64,000 bases of DNA from Thalassia testudinum (taxonomy: Eukaryota > Streptophyta > Magnoliopsida > Alismatales > Hydrocharitaceae), in the NCBI GenBank assembly GCA_037157565.1, contig JAZHRO010000003.1, positions 46,079,001-46,143,000 of the forward strand, written 5' to 3'. Position numbers and translations under genes: made by a program. Under the pieces are notes generated by a model that saw only the letters and a program-made list of their open reading frames with translations, was not told the origin of the DNA and made no database searches. This document shows positions 46,246 through 54,968 of this stretch, in pieces; positions within the stretch are counted from its first letter, which is position 1; every line of letters starts with the position of its first letter.

Positions 46246-46841
46246 GAAATGGTCGCGCGGACGTTTTTAAACGCGAGCGACCGCAGCCGTTTGATCGAGA
46301 TCCAACGGCGGAGAGGAGACGGTGCGCGGTCTTCACAGGACTCCTGCGGCCGATTGGGAGGCTGGGATGGCGCCACGTGGCGCTATCTTGGCCGTCCATC
46401 TTCTGGAAGTTGTAGATGGTGCCACGGATGTCGGATTGACTCGATTTTTGTGTCGTTCGGCTGCGATCGTCGATCCGAATTCATCCGTGTGGTCGGATTT
46501 TCCATCTGAAGTGCGGATTTACACCATCCTGGCCCTTGATCTTCTAGGGTTCCCCGATCTCTATCTGATGCTACGGATGCCTGATTAGGGCGATCTTGGA
46601 GTCGTTGAACTCCAATCGTCGCCCTGATCATATCCATATGGTTGGATCTTTGATCCGAGGCCCCGATAAAATATTTGCCCTGTCCAAGCACATAAAAGGA
46701 GACAATTAACCTCCATTTTATTCAAACTACTCTAAATGCAAGATGATGCATGTAATGCAATATTTATATCATGAAATGCAATCCTATGCTTAAGAACATG
46801 CATAAATAGACATTTTAAGTAGTGTAAATGTGTTTACATCA

Positions 46842-48078
46842 TACCCCCATGCCTATCTTTTGCTAGTCCCTAGCAAAAACTATATGCTATTTATAAAAGA
46901 ATTAGGTTAGATTATTTGGACCTGAGTTATTTTCAATCATTAAGAAATTGTCTACTTAAGAACTGAACTTTCAAAGACACAACAGTGCCCGGGTATCAGC
47001 CAAAATGCAGACCGCCTCAAGCCTCGCCTTATTCAAAGAAAAATTTCTTTTTCTATTTTTTTTTTTTTTTTTTTTTGGATTTTCAAATTTTAGGGTTTAA
47101 GAGTGGCTTTCTACGGCCATTCAACTCACCCAAGATTTGATGAGAACCCTAAGTTTTAAGCATCTTATTGTGATTGTGATAGACTCGTTGACCGGCAATT
47201 AAAACGGACTTCGGATTTCTACGCCTCTAGGTGACCTCAAAAAGAATTCTGCCTAAAGGTGTATCTTTACAACCGGTAGCTTTCTCCCTACTTTTATTTT
47301 TTAACGGGGTCAACACAAGGGTGAATCCAGTGTATATCTCCCCGATTTATTCTACTTCTCCGCTTCTTCCTAAGTGTTTTGGGAATTTTTAGTGCATTTT
47401 CTGAGCTGGGTTCTGGACAACCGGTCGATGAGCTGTTACCACCGACAACTTGCCAGCCATACTCGTGCGGCGAAGTGTGGCTTATTTCTTTTTGTTCTTT
47501 TCTCCTTTTTGATTTTTTTTTTTTTTTTTTTTAAGTAGGTGGCTTCCCTGGTCTAAGATTTACCTAAAGGCAGCAAAAAGAGAAAGGTCCAGCGACTGGG
47601 CTCTGGACAACCTACCTATGGGCTGTTACCCACGATAACTTGCCAGCCATATCACCCTAGAAGGTTCATTAGCTACCCAATTTCCGTTAAAATCGCCAAA
47701 CAACGAGTCAGTGCAAAGAAAGTGTGTAGATGCTTAAAACTCAAAATTCCCTTAAATCAGAGGGCGGGTTGACAAGTCGTGTACTTATCACCCAAACTTA
47801 TTTATTCCAATTATAATAAAATTCAGGTTGGTGAGAACTCGAAAAACAAATCCACATTTTAGTGGATACATAGGCTGATTAAGTCCAAAGACCTGAAGGG
47901 TCTTTGTGTTCAGAACATAATATAGTATTTCTTAAGATCGAAAATTTTCTTAAACCCAAATTCTCTTTCCTAATTTTGATTTTTTTTTTTTATATATAAA
48001 ATAAAACAAATCTACGGAGCTGACGAATGAATTCAAAGATAAATATCCATCCCCCCATGCCTATCTAATGCAATGTCC
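46842..48078 (-). other. Non-coding 3' region of F with terminal and internal polypurine motifs
   Basis: The terminal tract GGCATGGGGGTA abuts the LTR (46842-46858). The internal motif GGCATGGGGGGATGG with CAATGAGGACATTG is at 48047-48080, overlapping the ORF end by two bases. Two 60-bp repeats (47406-47469 and 47598-47656) correspond to those at 31708 and 31890 in A3. Long A/T homopolymers occur at 47058-47077 and 47514-47532. Confidence 0.75.
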
Positions 48079-49872
48079 TCATTGTATTAAAAAGACATAA
48101 AATATAGAGGAAAAGCGTAGAAAGCACCTGAATTGCGTGGATATCGGGTCCGCTCCGAGATGAAAATGAAAAAGAACTGTATATGTGCTGAGTTTAGTGC
48201 CTTCAGCTAGGCACACTATACAAAGAAAAGAAATGAAGAATTCACATGTGCAGGTCAGAATTAGAATGAACAAAAGAATCCTCTGACCTGTCAGCAAAGG
48301 TCCACAGATGTGGACCAGATTGTGGTGCAGACCTACACCCCATAATCGAGAATATCTTAGGTTCTGGATAAAAATTACCCAAAACCTAAAATCAGAATGC
48401 AAGCGGGGTCGGGCCTGCGATTTGTGAGGATGCAACCCAAGGCCAAAATGTCGGGTTACAGAGAATTGAAGCTCAAAAGGATAATCGTTAAATGTGTGCT
48501 TGAGTTTGACATCCTCGAAACAAATGTCGTAAGGGTTCTGATTTGATGGTTTCAGTTTAAAAGGAACCCTTCGACTCAATCTTCCATTTCCTCCAAAATT
48601 GACTTCCCAAATCAGAATTTCCCAGCTCCTATCCTCCTCATTCGGCATATCAAATTCCATGACCTCTTGTATATTCATCACCCCGTCTGAAATCTCCAAG
48701 TCTAGATGATGTGGCAAAATCAAAATTGACTTGGGTCTAATTATCTCAGAATTAGAATCATCAATAAGCTCAACAGGGTGTAACTGATAATCAGGGCATT
48801 GAATTAATTCTTCCAGAAAATGCGATTCTGGATCCGTATCGTGTGCCCTAATAAGATCAGTTTCCTCAGTTATTGGGCTATCAAATGATCTATCAGATTC
48901 CTCAGGCCCAATCGTCTCACAAAAATCGTGATTTGAAAACTCGTGTGAGACTTCGCAACTTGAATCTTCACCATCAGGATCCGTATCAATGTATGTCCCA
49001 AAATCATTTGTCACTTTGCGTTCCAAGGAGACATACGTTTCCTCGTAACCCGGCTCAGGGATTTCAGGTGAAGAAATCAAATCATCCTTAATTGGTTGTT
49101 TTAATTCAATCTGGTCAGCTTCGTAACACTTGTCCCCCCCAACAGGTGCCTGAGCGGGTTCTGTCATTGGCTTTCCTGAAGAGAGTTCATCCTGGGAATT
49201 ATTCCAAGATTGAATCAAAGCAACCACGAATCTCATCCTCAATTTTGCTAATTTCCCAAGTAGAAACTCACCCGGGTTCTTATCCTTAACATCCTGGAGC
49301 CAATCCAACAAAGACTTGTTTAAATCATCAATCATTTCAATCAGGGGCTCCAATCTCTCAATGCAAGGTATTGGCTGAACTTCTAAAGATTGAATGATAT
49401 TCCTCAAGTTAGCCAGAACCTTATCTTGAACCTGATTAACCTGAACCAAATGAGTTGGTTCAGGGTTGGGCGGGTTTGACATCAATGTAGAGGAATTAAC
49501 GAATTGAGATTCGTTATACCCATCCTGATAATAGGTCATTTCAGATTGTTCAAAAGATGGAGATGACCTAAAGGCAGTGAAATCAGAGGATGGGTAAGGA
49601 TCAGTGTATCCTTCTTGATTGTAGATCGCATTAGGTTGTTCATGAAAGGAGGACGATCTATAATCGATGCAACTCTGAGAAGGATAGAATTGAGAATCAA
49701 AGTGTTCAGGGTTAGACCCTAAACACGGGGGTCCGGAATTGTATCCCCAATCCGAATTATCCCAACTAACTGATGGTCGATTACAATACGAGTTGGGATA
49801 ATCGTCATGTTGAGGATAATTTACAACAGGAGGGAAAGAGCGGGAATGCGTGAAATATGTGGAAGGATTCAT
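48079..49872 (-). CDS. Uncharacterised acidic protein of element F (597 aa), intact
   Basis: The ATG at 49872-49870 begins MNPSTYFTHSRSFPPVVNYP and the frame is open for 597 codons. Residues 1-130 are rich in Tyr, Pro, Ser and Asp. About 135-215 is helix-like (LANLRNIIQSLEVQ, then DDLNKSLLDWLQDVKD). About 250-400 is strongly acidic. Near the C-terminus comes LQFSVTRHFGLGLHPHK, GVGLHHNLVHIC and a hydrophobic run (RILLFILILTCTCEFF) that could be a membrane segment or read-through of non-coding DNA. No zinc knuckle, protease, RT or integrase motif is seen. Broken relatives occur in A2 and A3. Conservation in elements that rely on others for replication suggests a role in cis or in RNA handling, but the function is unknown. 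Confidence 0.7.
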   Translation of the reverse strand: MNPSTYFTHSRSFPPVVNYPQHDDYPNSYCNRPSVSWDNSDWGYNSGPPCLGSNPEHFDSQFYPSQSCIDYRSSSFHEQPNAIYNQEGYTDPYPSSDFTAFRSSPSFEQSEMTYYQDGYNESQFVNSSTLMSNPPNPEPTHLVQVNQVQDKVLANLRNIIQSLEVQPIPCIERLEPLIEMIDDLNKSLLDWLQDVKDKNPGEFLLGKLAKLRMRFVVALIQSWNNSQDELSSGKPMTEPAQAPVGGDKCYEADQIELKQPIKDDLISSPEIPEPGYEETYVSLERKVTNDFGTYIDTDPDGEDSSCEVSHEFSNHDFCETIGPEESDRSFDSPITEETDLIRAHDTDPESHFLEELIQCPDYQLHPVELIDDSNSEIIRPKSILILPHHLDLEISDGVMNIQEVMEFDMPNEEDRSWEILIWEVNFGGNGRLSRRVPFKLKPSNQNPYDICFEDVKLKHTFNDYPFELQFSVTRHFGLGLHPHKSQARPRLHSDFRFWVIFIQNLRYSRLWGVGLHHNLVHICGPLLTGQRILLFILILTCTCEFFISFLCIVCLAEGTKLSTYTVLFHFHLGADPISTQFRCFLRFSSIFYVFLIQ

Positions 49873-49908
49873 GAGACACTGGAGGAAGAAAGGTGCCCTG
49901 CAATACAA

Positions 49909-51035
49909 ACAATCAAACTTGTCCTTAAATGGGTTAGCCTACAGACCTACAGACTCCCAAAACCCATCTTGAGATAAAGGAACGATTTGATCTACTTCTG
50001 TCTGTTCAATCCAACCAGTTAGAAGGAGGGACTGGGGAGAAGGTTCTTCCTTCGGCTTGCGCCTCCGGTTCCTAGTGTACCCCCCAGCCGCGATCGTTTG
50101 ACTCTGCTCCCCTAGCTAGACATCAGATTGAACAGTAGAAACAGACTAATCGAAAATAATCTCGTTCTGAGTTCTGAAGAGCGAGTCCAATCCTTAAGGC
50201 CAATGTCTACTTTGTTTTATTTAGGGCTAGGTTTGAATGTGCTTTGGAATGTGATGGGCCCTTTAAATGGGTTGTGCCCTTAATGATTGATTGCTTTGTG
50301 TGTGCGTGCACAACCAGTGGTTTTCAAGCAAGATTATTTTTGATGTGATGAATTTTAAGGTTCAAATCTTGCTTAGTAGCTTTTAGGATTCAACTTTAGG
50401 TGTTTTCAATCAAGTTTCATTGGCACACCAGGTTTTGCAAGCACAGGTGAAGATATTTTCCTTTAAAGTTTAAAAAGAATGTGGAGTGCCTGGTAGATCC
50501 CTAAGAGTTGAACCTAATTGGCAGCTACTTGATGAGTTGATTTTATTTGAAGTGGTGCGGCCCAAACAACTCAAACAACTGGCCTGATGCACCACCTAAT
50601 TAGGCACACAAATGATTACCCAATCTGATTTCTACTCGATTATGTGTTTGGATGTGTGTACCGGCTCCTAAGATTGGTTTACCGGTTGAGTTAGAAAATC
50701 AGATGAGGTTGTGTACCTCTGTGAGATTTTTTTTTATTTTTTTCTTTTTTTTAATGTGGGGGTTGGAGTGAGTATGGATGTCAAACAACAAACAATCTAA
50801 CCTTAGAGTTTATAAGAACACCTAGGTTGATTGATGTTTGAATTATTATGTGATGAAATGAAATCTAATGGGTGGGAGGTGGGGGATAACTTACAAAACC
50901 TTCCACAACCCTTTACTCCGATCTACCGCTTTTGCCTGTCTCGAAAGAGTACCTGCAATTACAATAAGAAAGGAGAAAAGTGAGGTAAATGATTTGTAAG
51001 TTACAAAACGCGAAGAGAAATCAAAGAGCGTTGCC
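49909..51035 (-). other. Leader region of F
   Basis: About 1.1 kb between primer site and ORF without a supported ORF. Parts match the A3 leader (26240-26320 and 26430-26560). TTGTATTGCAG just before the ORF (minus strand 49903-49893) and TAATTGCAG near 50955 look like 3' splice sites, so a spliced leader is possible. Confidence 0.6.
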
Positions 51036-51053
51036 TCCCCGGCAACGGCGCCA
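51036..51053 (-). promoter_or_regulatory. Primer binding site of F, tRNA-Asp
   Basis: On the minus strand TGGCGCCGTTGCCGGGGA lies three bases after the LTR end. It is complementary to the 3' end of plant tRNA-Asp(GTC) including CCA, over 18 bases without mismatch. Confidence 0.88.
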
Positions 51054-51853
51054 AAATGTTGAGCGAGAATCTACGCTAACGTGTTTGGTTTTGGAAAACC
51101 CGTCGTTGTAGTTCGAAAGCGAAGGATTCGTGTTCAACAAATAAAATTTATACCGAAATTAAAATTCCGGGTCGAACACAGGGAGGCGAACGTTTGATTT
51201 AAAAACTTCGCGTTTCTTTTTATTTTGTCACAAAGAAATTCAATTTAAACTATCTAAGTATCTACAACAAATAAAAGAGACAGAGGGAGTAAGAGAGAGA
51301 GAAAGAATACTATACATGGAAATCAAAATGAGATGTAGAATAGACAAGGAATTTATCATAAAAGAGTTCTTTCGTTACAACTAGAAAACATAAAATAATT
51401 ACTCTAGAAAGCATTAAAAGAATGGAGGGAGAAATGTCCTCCTCGACGATCGCTCGGAGGACGAATAGACTACTCTTAGAAAGTAGTAAATCTATACTAG
51501 AAAGCAGTAAAAAGAATAGGGAGAGAGAAATCCTCCTCGACGGTCGCTTGGAGGACGAGCCGGACGGGACGACGCCTGGACGAAGGAGAATGAAGCGGGA
51601 CGAAGGAGGACGAAGCAGAAGAACGGGAACGAAGCAGCACGCCGTCGTTGTCGCGGGATCCACTTCCGAAGGGGGACGAAAATTTGGACTTTATCTCGCG
51701 AGAAGCATCCCGGGTGTGGGACAAGCTTCTCTTGAGCTTTGGAGAGGTAGAGAGGAGAAGGAAGGGATGAAAATTTCGTATGGAGGGGGTCTCCTTTTAT
51801 AGTTGCAAGGAGTGGGGGCAAAATGGACATTACATCTTCAAAATAATAAATAA

Positions 51854-51892
51854 GGGGTCTTTAGTGACGGATAAAACCGTCGCTAAAGCCCC
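51854..51892 (-). repeat. TTTAGYGAC hairpin, F 5' LTR copy
   Basis: Identical in form to 45874-45912. Confidence 0.7.
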
Positions 51893-52156
51893 GCCGTTGC
51901 CATCGCCGCCGCGCCCACGCGCGCCCGCTCGGCTGGCCTGCGCGCGTAACGCATATGCACGTCCGCGTCGTCTCAGCCGTCCGATCGCGAGATCGGACGG
52001 CTTAGATCGCGTCCGCGCCCGCTGCGTAGCGCGCCCGCCCGCGTGCGATCGAGCGTCCACCAGAGCGTCCAATTGCACGTCGGCACTATCGGGCGCGCGC
52101 GGCCGTTGGATCTTCATCCGACGCTCGTGCGCGCCCGCTCGCCCGCGCCTTCGACC

Positions 52157-52225
52157 CCCTCACCGCGGCTCGAACCCGCGACCTCCGCTTCGCCCGCAGC
52201 TGCGTTGCCGCTGCGCTACGCGGGC
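52157..52225 (-). other. tRNA-like segment with Pol III A and B boxes, F 5' LTR
   Basis: A box TAGCGCAGCGG at 52218-52208 and B box GGTTCGAGCCG at 52176-52166 on the minus strand, 31 bp apart. This copy would lie upstream of the Pol II TATA box of a recently active element. Confidence 0.45.
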
Positions 52226-52821
52226 GAAATGGTTGCGCGGACGTTTTTAAACGCGAGCGACCGCAGCCGTTGGATCGAGATCCAACGGCGGAGAGGAGAC
52301 GGTGCGCGGTCTTCACAGGACTCCTGCGGCCGATTGGGCGGCTGGGATGGCGCCACATGGCGCTATCTTGGCCGTCCATCTTCTGGAAGTTGTAGATGGT
52401 GCCACGGATGTCGGATTGACTCGATTTTTGTGTCGTTCGGCTGCGATCGTCGATCCGAATTCATCCGTGTGGTCGGATTTTCCATCTGAAGTGCGGATTT
52501 ACACCATCCTGGCCCTTGATCTTCTAGGGTTCCCCGGTCTCTATCTGATGCTACGGATGCCTGATTAGGGCGATCTTGGAGTCGTTGAACTCCAATCGTC
52601 GCCCTGATCATATCCATACGGTTGGATCTTTGATCCGAGGCCCCGATAAAATATTTGCCCTGTCCAAGCACATAAAAGGAGACAATTAACCTCCATTTTA
52701 TTCAAACTACTCTAAATGCAAGATGATGCATGTAATGCAATATTTATATCATGAAATGCAATCCTATGCTTAAGAACATGCATAAATAGACATTTTAAGT
52801 AGTGTAAATGTGTTTACATCA

Positions 52822-53335
52822 AATACCCTTGCAAGTGTTCCACCCTATTCCTAGCTATCCCTAGCACACTTTTGTAATCGTCGGAGTCGACGAGCCATCG
52901 ACAGAGCCCTCCTCCACCACCGTGGCCGCCTCGCCGTCTCCTTTCTCTTTCTCTCTCTAGCTTAGCATTACTTTACTTGTGCTTAAGCATTTATCTAGTG
53001 TTGTAGTTGTAAAACTGAAGTGCATGTTAAATGAAGATGTTTCTTTTCTAACTATTGTCGCTCTTTCTCATCTTGACAAGTTTTTCGTATCGTGAGTTGC
53101 ATGAATTGCATGACTTAAAATAACTCTAACCCTACTCTCTCTCTCTCTCTCTTTCTCTTTCTCTCTCTCTTACTCGCTTTTCCACCGCGTTTTCCTATGC
53201 AAGCAAAAAACCTGCCGTTTCCGTGACACTAAGTGATAGAAAAACCCAATTTTCATGCCTCCCTGTGTTCGACACTCGGACTCACATCCGTTTCTTTATT
53301 TAAAATCGATGTAGCGAATGCGAGCCATGATAACA
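52822..53335 (+). repeat. 3' LTR of E, right of F
   Basis: AATAC (52822-52826) is the right target duplication of F. Then TTGCAAGTGTTCCACCC resumes the LTR interrupted at 45076. The box CCTCCCTGTGTTCGACAC is at 53258. The end TGATAACA (53328-53335) coincides with the start of the next LTR. Confidence 0.82.
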
Positions 53336-53761
53336 CCACGCAAGGGGGTAGTAATTAGGTTGAATATGACCCATCTTTAGAATAAAAGGCACAACATAAA
53401 GTAGAATAGGAGCATTGCATGCATCAAGTACCAAGATTGCTTATAAACTGTATTAATGGCCATTTGTGTAAAGCATTTGTCAAAGCAGGCCTCAGATGAG
53501 CAATCAGACCGCACAGATGGATTCAGGACGACGAACGGAGTCTAACGGACTCAAGATCGGCCAAATCCGACATCCGGAGCTCCCACAATGGGCCCAAGAA
53601 ATCCTGACCATTGATCTGGAGATCAACGGCCCAGAACGCGCCACGTCGCCCCGCCTCCGCCGCTCGCACGCCCCCAAGCCAGCCAAGGACGAATCTCGGC
53701 CGTTGATCTTCGATCGAACGGCCGAGATCCGCACGCTCGCCTGCGGTCGCCGCGACAAAGC

Positions 53762-53831
53762 GCGGGCGTGGTGCAACGGTTAGCGCGCACGCCCGCGTCG
53801 CGGCGACACGCGTTCGAATCGCGCGGAGCGG
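53762..53831 (+). other. tRNA-like segment with Pol III A and B boxes
   Basis: TGGTGCAACGG (53769-53779) fits the A box completely and CGTTCGAATCG (53811-53821) the B box at 9 of 11 positions, spacing 31 bp. The D stem (GTGC/GCGC) and four of five T-stem pairs form; the acceptor stem does not. Confidence 0.45.
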
Positions 53832-54121
53832 AAATCAATTGCGAGCGAAGGGCGCGGCAAAATTGAGCCGCGCAATCAGCAGCGAGCGGCTAGGATTGCG
53901 CCACGCGGTGCGACGACAGCGCCCCACCTCCCACGCGCGCGCGCACGCCCGGCGGAAACCCACGCGCGCACGCGCGCCCGAAGCGCGATCTTAGCGCAGG
54001 CGCGGGAGGATCTCAGCCGTCCGATCATCAATCGGACGGCTCTCGTTCGACATCCACGGATCGCGCCTGAAGAGAGAGAGGGGCGGGCGGCAGGAGGGCT
54101 TCACCGACGTATCTGGAAGTG

Positions 54122-54152
54122 GTTTTAGCGACGTTCTGGATGTCGTTAAAGC
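54122..54152 (+). repeat. TTTAGYGAC hairpin, additional LTR copy
   Basis: TTTTAGCGACGTTC pairs imperfectly with GGATGTCGTTAAAG, about 30 bp before the TATA box. Confidence 0.6.
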
Positions 54153-54695
54153 ACATTCTTCTTTTAGGAAGCCCTTAACTCTATTTAAACCCCCTTCTAC
54201 CACCATTCAAGGCATCCTCTCCCACTTGCAACTACTCCACTCCTCTCCTAGCTAGTCTTAGGCACTCTTGTAATCGTCGGAGACGATGAGCCGCCGACGG
54301 AGCCTCCTCCACCACCGTGGCTGCCTCGTCGCTCTCCACTCTCTCTCTACCTCTCTCTCTCTCTCTTTTAAGCTTTCATTTACTTTTGTTGAAGCATGTA
54401 TTTAATGTTGTAAACCATGAACTATGAATGCATGTTTAATGAAATTATTTTCCATTTAGTTGCCATTTTAATTTCTGTTTAAAAGTGCATGATCAAAACC
54501 AAGAGCTTTCTAACCCTAAACTCTCTCTCTATCTCTCGCTTTTCAAAACCGTCTCTTTCGCAAGCAAAACTCCACCTTTTTCGTGACAAAAGTGGTAAAC
54601 AAAATCCGATTTCCATGCCTCCCTGAGATCGACACTCGGACTCACCTCCGTTTACTTCTTTTAAAACCGACGTATCAAGTGCAACTATAACGACA

Positions 54696-54950
54696 CCTCT
54701 TAACACACAGGCACGAAGGCACGTCAAGCCACAACGACCCTTTTAAACAAACGCGTCCATAGCACGTCAATCTCAGGGCAAGTATACTTGGAGGCAATGA
54801 CGTCCCATACTTCAAAATCCATGGACTCCAAGAAGATTTGCATCCTTGTCTTCTAATATCCGTAGTTTGTCCTATCAAAGAGAGGAGGACGAACAGCAGA
54901 TTGCCGCTTAGCGTATGTGTCGACAGACGATTTTGACATCGTCTGGACAA
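54696..54950 (-). pseudogene. gag: SIRE gag, N-terminal part
   Basis: On the minus strand the frame reads RPPLFDRTNYGY, a stop, then KTRMQIFLESMDFEVWDVI, the classic N-terminus of Copia gag. The continuation of gag is at 41180, on the far side of the inserted elements. Further stops occur near 54735 and 54705. Confidence 0.85.
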
Positions 54951-54952
54951 CT

Positions 54953-54966
54953 TGGCTCTGATACCA
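54953..54966 (-). promoter_or_regulatory. Primer binding site of SIRE, initiator tRNA-Met
   Basis: On the minus strand TGGTATCAGAGCCA lies two bases after the LTR end, the usual Copia primer site. Confidence 0.9.
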
Positions 54967-54968
54967 AA

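Larger units (their letters stand above)
45077..46841 (-). repeat. 3' LTR of F
   Basis: 1765 bp, TG...CA, running on the minus strand from TGATGTAAACAC at 46841 to CTCAACA at 45077. It contains the same tRNA-like, hairpin and TATA elements as its partner. Confidence 0.97.
45077..52821 (-). mobile_element. Young non-autonomous Athila-type element F, minus strand, complete (7745 bp)
   Basis: Two 1765-bp LTRs (45077-46841 and 51057-52821) flank 4.2 kb of internal DNA with a perfect 18-nt tRNA-Asp primer site, an undisturbed ORF, both polypurine motifs and no gag or pol. I count 16 LTR differences (13 transitions, 3 transversions), about 0.9 percent, so insertion is recent. The target duplication is AATGC (45072-45076) against AATAC (52822-52826), one transition. 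F sits in the 3' LTR of E. Confidence 0.95.
51057..52821 (-). repeat. 5' LTR of F
   Basis: 1765 bp, the same length as its partner. On the minus strand it holds paired GATC hairpins, the tRNA-like segment, the TTTAGYGAC hairpin, the TATA box CTATAAAAGG near 51795 and the box CCTCCCTGTGTTCGACC (51187-51168). Confidence 0.97.
41181..53335 (+). mobile_element. Athila-type element E (subfamily II), doubly deleted, carrying nested element F
   Basis: A 5' LTR cut short at 42222 is joined to mid-gag. Gag, protease and the start of RT follow to 45018, then a 3' LTR fragment begins (45019-45076), is interrupted by F, and resumes at 52822-53335. Sequence between the halves of RT and the middle of the 3' LTR is missing. 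The element sits in SIRE gag. The target duplication is not clean: ATCTT at 41176-41180 versus CTCTT at 54697-54701 is the best candidate, one mismatch. Confidence 0.8.
53328..54695 (+). repeat. Additional full-length subfamily-II LTR abutting E
   Basis: The 1368-bp LTR starts TGATAACACCACGC and ends TATAACGACA. It is related to, but clearly diverged from, both LTRs of E. Features in order are GATC hairpins, tRNA-like boxes, TTTAGYGAC hairpin, TATA box CTATTTAAACCCC near 54180 and the box CCTCCCTGAGATCGACAC at 54618. After it, SIRE gag resumes. Confidence 0.8.

Noticed and set aside
45442..46691. Duplicate ORFs in the two LTRs of F (also 51422-52671)
   Set aside because: GC-rich LTR sequence open in many frames; identical in both LTRs by descent, with no protein motif.
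53762..53831. Genuine tRNA gene
   Set aside because: A and B boxes and the D stem fit, but the acceptor stem does not pair and position 33 is not T; reported only as tRNA-like.
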